Of a stretch of DNA of 64,000 nt, positions 16,173 through 23,347 are shown piece by piece; the first letter of the stretch is position 1; the number at the start of each line of letters is the position of its first letter. Under the pieces are notes generated by a model. The model saw only the letters and a program-made list of their open reading frames with translations, had not been told where the DNA came from and ran no database searches. A program made the translations under genes and the position numbers. Source of the stretch: VRUE01 sp963770315 (GTDB lineage: Bacteria; Actinomycetota; Thermoleophilia; Solirubrobacterales; 70-9); NCBI GenBank assembly GCA_963770315.1, contig CAVYPC010000002.1, positions 1,240,001 to 1,304,000 of the forward strand. Direction: 5' to 3'.

Positions 16173-16907
16173 ATGCCGAAGCCAAAGCGAAGCGGCCGGG
16201 GGCCCAGCCCCAACAGCACGGCCACCCGCGTCTACGAGCGGGTGCGCGCGGGCGGCGAGCGCTATTGGTCGCTGTCGGACTTTCGCGACCTGCCGGCGAC
16301 CGCAGTCGCCCATGCTCTTTCGCGCCTGGCAGGCAAAGGCGAGCTGCAGCGCATGCACAAGGGGCTCTACTACCGATCCAAGCAGACCGCCATCGGCCCG
16401 ACTGGACCAAGCGCCAGTGCGGCGGTCGCTCATAGCCTGAGCGCGCCGTTCCATCCCGCCGGGCTGAGCGCGGGGGCCGCACTGGGATTTTCGACGCAGA
16501 ATCCGGCTCGCCCCGAGTTCGCGACGCCCGCCAGCGCCGCGCCCGGCACGCTGCGAGATGCCGACGTCCGCACCCGACGCCCGGCCTCCCGCTTTGAGCT
16601 CGACGCATCCGACGGCGCCTTGTTCGAGCTTCTGCGCGACCGCGCGCGCTACAGCGACCTATCCCCCCAGGAGACGGCGCGGCGCCTCGTTTCGATGCTC
16701 TCCGACCGGGCGCGTTTCGAGCGACTCGCAAAGGCTGCCCTCTCGGAGCCACCGCGTGTACGAGCCATGCTCGGCGCACTCGGCGAGCAGGCCAACGCTC
16801 CGGCCACCGCGCTCGGGGAACTGCGTGAGAGCCTCAACCCGATCAGCAAGTTCGACTTCGGCATATTGGCCGCACTGCCCAACGCGCGCGCGTGGCAAGC
16901 GCGATGA
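16173..16907 (+). CDS. AbiEi-like antitoxin (winged helix, DUF6088-type)
   Basis: A 244-residue protein with an N-terminal winged-helix DNA-binding region (YWSLSDFRDLPATAVAHALSR, then LQRMHKGLYYRS) and a helical C-terminal region, as in AbiEi-type antitoxins of type IV toxin-antitoxin systems. It overlaps the AbiEii-like gene by 4 bp (ATGA). It should neutralise the toxin's effect and autorepress at the inverted repeat just upstream. The pair is first cargo after the unit end, in the oldest-looking unit of the tRNA array. Confidence 0.8.
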   Translation: MPKPKRSGRGPSPNSTATRVYERVRAGGERYWSLSDFRDLPATAVAHALSRLAGKGELQRMHKGLYYRSKQTAIGPTGPSASAAVAHSLSAPFHPAGLSAGAALGFSTQNPARPEFATPASAAPGTLRDADVRTRRPASRFELDASDGALFELLRDRARYSDLSPQETARRLVSMLSDRARFERLAKAALSEPPRVRAMLGALGEQANAPATALGELRESLNPISKFDFGILAALPNARAWQAR

Positions 16908-17863
16908 GACTCGCTGAGCACCCCGATTTTGCCGCCTTCCTTACGGCGGCTGCGGCAGACTCGAGCCTGCCGGAGACCTTCGTCGAGAAGGACTACTGGA
17001 TCACGGAGATCCTGCGCACGATCGCCACGACCCTCGGCGAGCGTGCCGTTTTCAAGGGCGGCACCAGCCTCTCGAAGGGGTGGAACCTGCTTGACCGCTT
17101 CTCCGAGGACATCGACCTCTTCGTCGACCCGGCGGTGGAGCCACCGCTGGCCAACGACCGGGCAATCAACCGGGCGATGAAAATGCTGAACCGCGATGTC
17201 ACCGCCATTCCGGGCCTGGAGTACGTCCCAGCCGATTCCCAGACGATCGGCGGACGCGGGCGCATGGACACCTTCCTCTACAGCTCGCACTTCCCCGCGC
17301 TTCAAGGGTTCCCGCCGACCGTCCGTCTCGAGCCTGGCATCCAGAGCGGCAAGCAGCCGACCGCCACGGTCGAGATCTCCTCGATCGTCGGTGGGCTCTT
17401 GATCGAACGGGATGCCGCTGGCGAGCTTGATGTCGAGGGAATCCAGCCCTTCGAGATGACCCTCCTGCACTTCCGGCGCACGTTCGTCGAGAAGCTCTTC
17501 GCCATCCACGGCAAGGTTGAGCGGCTGAAGGAGGACAGCACTCCACTGGGTCGTGACGTTCGCCACTACGCAGATCTCTATGTCCTTGCCGGCCGTTCCG
17601 AGGTCACGGCGATGCTGGCGTCGGACGAGTACGACGAGATCAAGACCGACTACGACGAGAAGAGCAGCACCTTCTTCCCGCATAGCCATCGCCCTCCGCC
17701 GAGCCTCCGCTTCACGACCAGCGACGCCCTCTTCCCATCCGATGAGCTCCGAGCGGCCATCGAGCCCGGGTATGAAGAGGAGTGCCGCCGCCTCTTCTTT
17801 CGGCCGCACCCGAGCTTCGCTGAGGTACTTGAGCGCTTCGCCGGAATTCGCGGCCTGCTCTGA
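16904..17863 (+). CDS. AbiEii-like nucleotidyltransferase toxin
   Basis: A 319-residue AbiEii/AbiGii-family nucleotidyltransferase. Visible motifs are FVEKDYWITEIL, the signature KGGTSLSKGWNLLDRFSEDI followed by DLF, and HYADLYVLAGR in the helical part. Family members transfer nucleotides to tRNA or other targets and cause abortive phage infection or growth arrest. I chose ATG 16904, which overlaps the antitoxin stop, over GTG 16892. All motif residues expected at the active site appear intact, so the toxin is probably active. Confidence 0.85.
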   Translation: MRLAEHPDFAAFLTAAAADSSLPETFVEKDYWITEILRTIATTLGERAVFKGGTSLSKGWNLLDRFSEDIDLFVDPAVEPPLANDRAINRAMKMLNRDVTAIPGLEYVPADSQTIGGRGRMDTFLYSSHFPALQGFPPTVRLEPGIQSGKQPTATVEISSIVGGLLIERDAAGELDVEGIQPFEMTLLHFRRTFVEKLFAIHGKVERLKEDSTPLGRDVRHYADLYVLAGRSEVTAMLASDEYDEIKTDYDEKSSTFFPHSHRPPPSLRFTTSDALFPSDELRAAIEPGYEEECRRLFFRPHPSFAEVLERFAGIRGLL

Positions 17864-17967
17864 CCTACCTCAATACGCGACCCAACATCGGCTGCAAACG
17901 TGCAGCGAGGTCGGGGTTGACGAGTACAGATGCGCCCGAAAGAGGGGCGTCGAGCGGTACTTCGGAC

Positions 17968-19008
17968 TCAGCGGCCATTGAACTTCTTGATCGAGTCGTG
18001 AATGAGCGTAGGACCAGGATGGTTACCGGAGGGCAGCTCTAGGCGCTCGGCTGACAGGTCGTCACGACGGCCAACCAGGAGCATGCCGTGGTCAAAGGTG
18101 AGGCGGAAGCCCTCGATCTTCTTTGCAATCATCGCCGTATCCTTGGCGATCGCACGCTGCGGGTCGAGGCCTTCGTCGCGAAGGCGTTGACGCAGGCGCG
18201 GACGGTCGTTCTCATCGATCGCACGGTGCATAAACGCTTCGGGTGCAATCTGTTCATCTGGCTCCTCAAGGTATGCCTGGATGGCGACCTGATAGCGGCC
18301 TTGGCGTTCAGGCGAAGTGACGTCGGAGTTGATGAAGTCCTGTGCCGCGTTCCAGAAATCGTGGGTTGCCTTCTCCGGACTTCCTGCGATGTGGCATCCG
18401 AGGAAGTCACAGAGGAAGAAGCGAGCCAGGCCGCGCGCCTCAACGCGGCTGCGCTGGTCGTCAGAGGCGAGGCCGACCATTGAGAGTGGGTCGTCGAGAT
18501 TGTCGAGGCGAAGTGCCGCTGCCTTGAAGACGCGAGTCTTGCGGGTGAGCGTCAGGTCACGGAGGAACTCGAGATCGATGACGCGCTGGCCACCGACATT
18601 GTCGATCAGTACGTGGACACCGACCTCACGCTCGAGCTTCAAGACGCCGACTGCCTCCTCACCGCCGGCCCTGGCTCTAATCACGGTGAGTAGACCTGGC
18701 GAGTTGGTGCGCTTCTGCAGCTCATAAAGATGGGTGGCCATCGCCCGAGAGGCCTGTATGTGGGTACTGGGGTCGGCGAGGATGCTCCGCACCCCTTCGC
18801 GGACGGCCGCAGGCTCATCGGAATCTGCTTCGATTGCGACGCCACGGCCCCCGAGACTTTCCAGCAGCTTGTCGTGGAAGTAGGAATTGAGCTCGGGATC
18901 AAGGGCGACTGGGCGATCCGTGAGAAGCAGTGACTCTGCCCCACCGGGCCTTGGAACGTCATGAACTACGGCCTCGATGATCTCGAGGTCAGAGAGGTCG
19001 ACGCTCAT
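17968..19008 (-). CDS. NdpA/YejK-like nucleoid-associated protein (NA37 family, probable)
   Basis: A 346-residue cytosolic protein resembling the 37-kDa nucleoid-associated family: a central acidic-hydrophobic region and a FLCDFLGCHIAGSPEKATHDFW segment followed by FINSD, then a C-terminal IEGFRLTFDHGMLLVGRR element. Assignment is by pattern and moderate. Its start overlaps the end of the upstream membrane-protein gene by 20 bp, so the two form an operon on the minus strand, convergent with abiE. In this mobile unit a defence role is a reasonable guess, with the membrane partner as possible effector; nothing in the sequence proves it. Confidence 0.6.
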   Translation of the reverse strand: MSVDLSDLEIIEAVVHDVPRPGGAESLLLTDRPVALDPELNSYFHDKLLESLGGRGVAIEADSDEPAAVREGVRSILADPSTHIQASRAMATHLYELQKRTNSPGLLTVIRARAGGEEAVGVLKLEREVGVHVLIDNVGGQRVIDLEFLRDLTLTRKTRVFKAAALRLDNLDDPLSMVGLASDDQRSRVEARGLARFFLCDFLGCHIAGSPEKATHDFWNAAQDFINSDVTSPERQGRYQVAIQAYLEEPDEQIAPEAFMHRAIDENDRPRLRQRLRDEGLDPQRAIAKDTAMIAKKIEGFRLTFDHGMLLVGRRDDLSAERLELPSGNHPGPTLIHDSIKKFNGR

Positions 19009-19480
19009 CCTTCCCTGACTGGACTGCGAGACATTGTCGTGCCTGCGCGAGGAAAGTCATTCGAGCCTCTTCAAAACGATCGACGAATTCATCGATTTCG
19101 AGGTGCGATCGCTTATCCCCAAAGGCCTTTGCAGTACCGACAAGGTGGTCACGGGCAGCGAGATAGGCCTCGCTGACAGGATCCTCTGCTGACAACCGAA
19201 GCAAGAGACGCTCGTAGGTTGCATGGACCTGAGAGGGCCACGTACCAAGTTCAGCCGGATCTACGTCATTGTCTGCCATCGCCCGCAGGCGGCTGGCCCC
19301 AGGCGCAAGCAGTTGTGCAGCGTCATCGAGTAGACGGGCAAGATCCTCGTAGCGCCTTTCACTCCGCTCATGATGATGATCGGCCCGTTGACGGGCACGG
19401 GCCCAGCGAGCGGCAACACCGGGTCCGACGATGCCGGAGACAGCGATACCGACGATTGAGATAACTGCCGTGTCCGTCAA
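18989..19480 (-). CDS. small membrane-anchored coiled protein, partner of NdpA-like gene
   Basis: 163 residues. An N-terminal membrane helix (VISIVGIAVSGIVGPGVAA) is followed by a charged helical region (RQRADHHHERSERRYEDLAR) and further amphipathic helices. No enzyme motif is visible. It is the first gene of a two-gene operon with the NdpA-like protein (20-bp overlap) and begins 63 bp from the 28-bp palindrome that closes the unit. The layout, one-helix membrane protein plus DNA/nucleoid-type protein, is like several sensor-effector pairs in defence islands, but the specific family is not one I recognise. Confidence 0.6.
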   Translation of the reverse strand: MTDTAVISIVGIAVSGIVGPGVAARWARARQRADHHHERSERRYEDLARLLDDAAQLLAPGASRLRAMADNDVDPAELGTWPSQVHATYERLLLRLSAEDPVSEAYLAARDHLVGTAKAFGDKRSHLEIDEFVDRFEEARMTFLAQARQCLAVQSGKDERRPL

Positions 19481-19542
19481 GGTAAGCCGGAGTATCGCTC
19501 AAGGACGGCAATCGGCGTCGATCCCCGCGCATCCGGGCGGTT

Positions 19543-19655
19543 CCAGGCACTAATGCGCATTAGTGCCTGGAATAACGGCGATATGCGGGGATGGTTCGAT
19601 TTTGTTTCGGCGACCCGCGCCGAACCCAACCCGCCGACGTGCAGGGGATTCACGA
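19543..19655. repeat. unit-end palindrome and left-end arm (copy B)
   Basis: A perfect 28-bp palindrome at 19543-19570 (half CCAGGCACTAATGC) followed by GGCGATATGCGGGGATGG, a TTTCGG stretch and GTGCAGGGGATTC. The IS1182-type element interrupts it at 19656; the last bases and tRNA fragment B continue at 21204. The flanks outside the palindrome are also partly inverted copies of one another (GGATGCGCGGGGAT on the left arm's complement). Confidence 0.8.
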
Positions 19656-21199
19656 GAGGCTGTCGCACAAACCCCACTGATTTGCGCCGACGACGCCGCA
19701 ATCCGACATCTGCGAAAACGGCAGGCGCCCGAAGGCCCCCCATCAGGCTGTCGCGGCCGCCAGGGAGTGCCGGTAGAGCTTCAGGAGGTTGTGAGTGGCG
19801 GCAATCAGGCGCCACTCCGAGCTTGCGGCTGCCAGGCCTCTTCGTTTGAAGCGCTCGATCCTTCGGTTCGCCTTGATCTGGGCGAAGACCGGCTCGACCA
19901 TCCACTGTCTTTGTGAGTAGAGAGTGCCGCCGGACTCGGTGGCGAGCACTCTTCGCATGAAGTCGTAAGGCCCGCCGAGGCGTGTCTTCCGCGGCCGGTT
20001 GCGGGTGGTGTCGGGGGCGACGATCGGAGTCATGCCGCGCTCGCGCAGGGCGTCGATGTGACCGTTTGACCAGTAGCCGGCGTCGGCGAGGACGACCCCG
20101 GGGCACTCGGTGATGCCGGCGCCCTCGAGTTCCCGCTCGGCGGCGGAGATCATCGGGTCGAGCTGTTCGAAGTCCACACCCTCGGTGGTGATCTCGGCGG
20201 CGACGATGATCTGGCCTTCGGTGGTAACGGCCTGGGCGTTGTAGGCGGGGATGAAGTTGCGACCGAACTTCATTCGCTTTGCGTCTGGGTCGGTGGTGTT
20301 GACCTTGCCCTCGGGCTCGGCCGGCGGCTCGTAGGGCTTCGGTGGGGCGCCGAAGGGGCGACCGTCCTTCATCACTCCGCGAGCGCGATAGGCCTCGTAG
20401 TCGCGGTTTGCCCGGTGCTCGGTCTGCCAGTCCTCGACCAACCGCCGACGGCAGAGGGCGAGCCGCTCCTCGCGTGCCCTTGGGACCGGATCTTCCCGCT
20501 CGGCCCGCTCTGCGTCGAGGCGCTTCTTCGCCTCTCGCAGCCAGGCCCGGCGGCCCTCACCGTGGGCCAGGTGCTGGGGGAGCTCGTCGCCGCGAGCATC
20601 GCCGTGGACCTCGTCCTCGGCGGCGTCGATGTGTCCTGCTTCTTCGACGATCTCGGCGGCGATCTGCTCGTAGGTGCGGATGGCGCTGTCGCTCGCCGCC
20701 GCGGCGAACTTCGAGCCATCGACGGCGATCACTCCAGCCTCGACCAGTCCGGCCTCGGCGCAGAGGCGAAGCACCTGACCGAAAAGGTCTCCGAGAGCCT
20801 CCTGATGGCGGACCCGGAAGCGGGCGATCGTCGCGTGGTCGGGAGCCTGGTTCGCACAGATCACCCGGAAGGCGATGTCCTCGCGACAGCGGCGCTCGAT
20901 CCCTCGCGAGGAACGCTCACCGACCGCGTAGGCGTAGGTGAGCAGAGTCACCATCATCTTCGGGTCATGCGCGGCGCGGCCGTGGCCATCGGCGCGGTAG
21001 GAGGCATAGAAGGGCTCGAGGTCGAGCTCCTCGATCGCTTCGATCACGAACCAGGCGAGGTGATCTTCGTCGAGCCACTCGCGCAGGTCCGGCGGCAGCA
21101 GCATTGGCTGGTCACGGTCACAGCTGAGGAAGTTCTGAGGCATGACCCATTTTCTCGGCGTGAACGGACCGAAAAGCAGGGGGTTTGTGCGACAGCCTC
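19656..21199 (-). mobile_element. IS1182-family insertion sequence
   Basis: A 1544-bp element with inverted ends GAGGCTGTCGCACAAACCCC. A 4-bp target duplication ACGA (19652-19655 and 21200-21203) shows a simple insertion into the left-end arm, 8 bp from the tRNA fragment. Removing it restores the arm seen at the other units. Confidence 0.9.
19743..21143 (-). CDS. IS1182-family transposase
   Basis: A 466-residue DDE transposase of the IS1182/DUF772 type: N-terminal DUF772-like region (WLDEDHLAWFVIEAIEELDL, HDPKMMVTLLTYAYAVG, CANQAPDHATIARFR), Asp in VIAVDGSKFAA, Asp in VVLADAGYWSN, and the C-terminal YSQRQWMVEPVFAQIK with the catalytic Glu. It ends with FKRRGLAAASSEWRL. Complete with intact ends, so possibly active. 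Confidence 0.92.
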   Translation of the reverse strand: MPQNFLSCDRDQPMLLPPDLREWLDEDHLAWFVIEAIEELDLEPFYASYRADGHGRAAHDPKMMVTLLTYAYAVGERSSRGIERRCREDIAFRVICANQAPDHATIARFRVRHQEALGDLFGQVLRLCAEAGLVEAGVIAVDGSKFAAAASDSAIRTYEQIAAEIVEEAGHIDAAEDEVHGDARGDELPQHLAHGEGRRAWLREAKKRLDAERAEREDPVPRAREERLALCRRRLVEDWQTEHRANRDYEAYRARGVMKDGRPFGAPPKPYEPPAEPEGKVNTTDPDAKRMKFGRNFIPAYNAQAVTTEGQIIVAAEITTEGVDFEQLDPMISAAERELEGAGITECPGVVLADAGYWSNGHIDALRERGMTPIVAPDTTRNRPRKTRLGGPYDFMRRVLATESGGTLYSQRQWMVEPVFAQIKANRRIERFKRRGLAAASSEWRLIAATHNLLKLYRHSLAAATA

Positions 21200-21207
21200 A
21201 CGAAAAA

Positions 21208-21248
21208 GCGGCTGATGGGATTCGAACCCACGACCTTCTGCATGGCAA
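21208..21248 (-). repeat. tRNA-Gly 3' fragment B (attachment-site remnant)
   Basis: 41 nt matching the intact tRNA-Gly from anticodon loop to acceptor end, with the GTGGG/CCCAT T-stem variant identical to the functional gene. It marks the boundary between the AbiE unit and the thioesterase/CGNR unit. Confidence 0.87.
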
Positions 21249-21400
21249 TTAGGCCGGGCTCCAGACGCCGCGCTCCGCGAATGTGGCGACTTGCAGGGGC
21301 TTCGTAGCGGCGCTGCTGACGGCCGCGATCAGCAATACGTGCGGATATGCACCGATATGCACCGATTTGGGAACTTCGGCGCAGAAGTGCCCGAAATCGG
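21249..21400. repeat. right-end arm (copy B)
   Basis: Same order of elements as copy A: TTGCAGGGGCTTCG, two GATATGCACCGAT-type repeats, and the hairpin at 21364-21398, which begins 116 bp after the tRNA fragment. No gene is present. Confidence 0.65.
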
Positions 21401-21456
21401 AGGTGATGGTTTGATTCCGCCGGGGCCGCCGCCGGTCTCAGCGGTGGCTCGGCGAT

Positions 21457-21945
21457 TCAGTCGCTCGCCCGCAGGTCCGAGCTGACGATGTAAGGGGCGA
21501 GCCCCTCCCGTATCCAGTCCGGGATCGCGGTCTTCGCGTCCGCTTCGCGCTCGACCAGCCTCCTCCGCTCGACCAAAACGTGCCGGAGGGTTCCGTCAGC
21601 CAGCAGCTCTTCCTCGCGCAGGACCCGATAGCCAGTGGTGATGCTCGTGGTTCCCAGCCCGGTGACAGCGACCTCGAGCGTCAGCTCATCGTCGAAATGC
21701 GCCGGGCGGCGGTAGCGCAGCCCTGCCTCCGCGACCACGAAATCGACGCCCCGGTCGATAATCGCCTGGTAGCCGCCGAACGCCGCCCGAAAGAGCTCCG
21801 TGATGCCGATGTCGAAGTACGCGAGAAAGTGGGCGTTGAACACCACACCCTGGGGGTCGCACTCCCCGTAGCGAACGCGCAGCTTGCAGGAGATACGCGC
21901 TGCCACCACGGCCTTGCTGGCCACATCTCGCGCTGCCACCCGCAT
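21457..21945 (-). CDS. 4-hydroxybenzoyl-CoA-type (hotdog) thioesterase
   Basis: A hotdog-fold acyl-CoA thioesterase of about 162 residues. The N-terminal signature RYGECDPQGVVFNAHFLAYF contains the Asp that serves as the catalytic residue in 4HBT-type enzymes; FVVAEAGLRYRRPAHFDD and LEVAVTGLGTTSI follow. It hydrolyses a short or aromatic acyl-CoA, not specified here. I chose ATG 21945, preceded by AAGGGGG. It is divergent from the CGNR regulator, and the 70-bp gap holds a perfect 12-bp inverted repeat, so the regulator probably controls it. Confidence 0.82.
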   Translation of the reverse strand: MRVAARDVASKAVVAARISCKLRVRYGECDPQGVVFNAHFLAYFDIGITELFRAAFGGYQAIIDRGVDFVVAEAGLRYRRPAHFDDELTLEVAVTGLGTTSITTGYRVLREEELLADGTLRHVLVERRRLVEREADAKTAIPDWIREGLAPYIVSSDLRASD

Positions 21946-21977
21946 CACCCCCTTGGTTGGATTTCGGAGGCGGCTAC

Positions 21978-22006
21978 CTTACCAGTTAATAGATTTAACT
22001 GGTAAG
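21978..22006. promoter_or_regulatory. 12-bp perfect inverted repeat between divergent genes
   Basis: CTTACCAGTTAA at 21978-21989 and TTAACTGGTAAG at 21995-22006 with a 5-nt spacer, only 9 bp before the CGNR gene start. Likely operator for the divergent thioesterase and CGNR regulator, with the regulator controlling itself. Confidence 0.65.
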
Positions 22007-22015
22007 CTAAAGCTC

Positions 22016-22609
22016 ATGTCGCGGACCCCCGAAACGATCCATCTATGGGGAGAGACGCTCTGCCTGGATTACGCCAACAGCGTCGACTGGTCGCCGGAGG
22101 ACGCGCACGTCGATCCCGAACGGACCGACGTGCTGCGCACGGAGGACATGCTGGAGCGCTGGGGCCGGCGCCTTGAGTTGCTCGGCGAGGATGCCGAGCG
22201 GGCGGATGCCGCCGAGCTACGCCGCGCCCGTGCGCTGCGCGACGCCCTGCACCGTCTCTTCTCTCTGATCAGCCGAGGCCAGGAGCCCGCCGGGAAGGAC
22301 CTCGAGGTGCTGATGAGCAACTACGCCCACGCCGTCGAGCGCGCCGCTCTGCTGGCTGGCGAGGACTCCTACGAGCTTGACTGGCCCGCACGGGGCCCAC
22401 GACGGGTCCGCTACGCCATCGCCGCCGATGCGATCGGGCTGCTTCAGGATCCAAGTCGCCTGAAGCGTGTCAGCCGCTGCCCCGGGCGCGACTGTGGTTG
22501 GCTGTTCCTCAACACCAGCGGACGTCGCCGTTGGTGTTCGATGTCCACCTGCGGCAGTCGCGAAAAGATGCGGCGACTCCATCGACGCCGAAACAGCACG
22601 CCGGGCTGA
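22016..22609 (+). CDS. ABATE-domain, CGNR zinc-finger regulator
   Basis: 197 residues. The N-terminal ABATE region (LCLDYANSVDWS, LRRARALRDALHRLFSLI) is followed by a C-terminal zinc finger with CPGRDCGWLFLNTSGRRRWC, then STCGSREKMRRLHRRR; the CGSR form replaces CGNR. Family members are probable DNA-binding stress or metabolite regulators. ATG 22016 directly follows the inverted repeat operator and gives the standard family start. It likely senses a ligand through the ABATE domain and regulates the adjacent thioesterase. Confidence 0.82.
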   Translation: MSRTPETIHLWGETLCLDYANSVDWSPEDAHVDPERTDVLRTEDMLERWGRRLELLGEDAERADAAELRRARALRDALHRLFSLISRGQEPAGKDLEVLMSNYAHAVERAALLAGEDSYELDWPARGPRRVRYAIAADAIGLLQDPSRLKRVSRCPGRDCGWLFLNTSGRRRWCSMSTCGSREKMRRLHRRRNSTPG

Positions 22610-22712
22610 GTTGAGCCGGAAGAGCGCCGCTTTCCCCGAGATGGCGACTACTTGGGGTTGGTCCACTTTCAACCGGCGGAAGTGGGCGTCATCGCCGGGC
22701 ATCCAGGTGGCT

Positions 22713-22828
22713 CCAGGCACTAACGCACATTAGTGCCTGGAATAACGGGGATATGCGGGGATGGTTTGATTTTGTTCCGGGCTCCCGCCCCGGAGCCAAC
22801 CCCCCACACGCAGGGGATTCGCGAAAAA
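22713..22828. repeat. unit-end palindrome and left-end arm (copy C)
   Basis: Near-perfect palindrome at 22713-22740 (CCAGGCACTAACGC against its complement, with central mismatches), then GGGGATATGCGGGGATGG, TTTGTTCCGG and GCAGGGGATTCGCG, ending at tRNA fragment C. The distance from palindrome end to tRNA fragment is 88 bp, about the same as in the other units. Confidence 0.8.
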
Positions 22829-22869
22829 GCGGCTGACGGGATTCGAACCCACGACCTTCCGCATGGCAA
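22829..22869 (-). repeat. tRNA-Gly 3' fragment C (attachment-site remnant)
   Basis: 41 nt of the tRNA-Gly 3' half with two substitutions relative to the intact gene (GACGGG at the T-stem edge and CTTCCGCATGG). The most diverged of the copies, which fits an old insertion. Confidence 0.82.
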
Positions 22870-23347
22870 TGGCCAAGGTCACCTGGGAGCCGCGCCCCCA
22901 CAACTATAGGCATTTGCGGCGGTTTTAGGCATCGCTGCGAGAGCGGACGCACGCTGCTATACGAAGCGATATGCGCGGATATGCAGGGTTTTGGGCACTT
23001 CTCGCGAGAAGTGCCCAAAACATGGCGAGCCGGTTCCAGCGAGCTATCCGAGGCGCCCGCGCCGGCCGTCCTGGGACCCCTGCGTTGCCGCGCCAGAGAG
23101 CAAGTGGAGTACTTTTTGTCGGGTCCGTGGCGAGAACGGCCTCCACGCCTATGGCCCTTTGCTTTGGTCGCAACCGATGGATGCGGCCAGATTGAGCGGC
23201 CCGCACGCTTCCGCACGAGACAGAGAAGTAGCCCACGGGGTCGCGCCACATTCTCGACCACCCCTCCTACTGATGTCTGATCGCTAATCACGTCTCGGGG
23301 TGCCTGTAGCCAAATCGGCGACACCTGAGGAGCCTCGCCGAAGGCGA
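22870..23347. repeat. right-end arm (copy C) and non-coding stretch
   Basis: Contains GATATGCGCGGATATGC repeats and a perfect 32-bp palindrome at 22989-23020 (half TTTTGGGCACTTCTCG) starting 120 bp after the tRNA fragment. From 23021 to 23347 I see no gene, repeat or clear signal. Confidence 0.65.

Noticed and set aside
19543..22740. Palindromes as integron attC sites
   Set aside because: They lack the paired R/L boxes and the RYYYAAC core of attC, and the recombinase is not recognisably IntI-like; the boundaries coincide with tRNA fragments instead.
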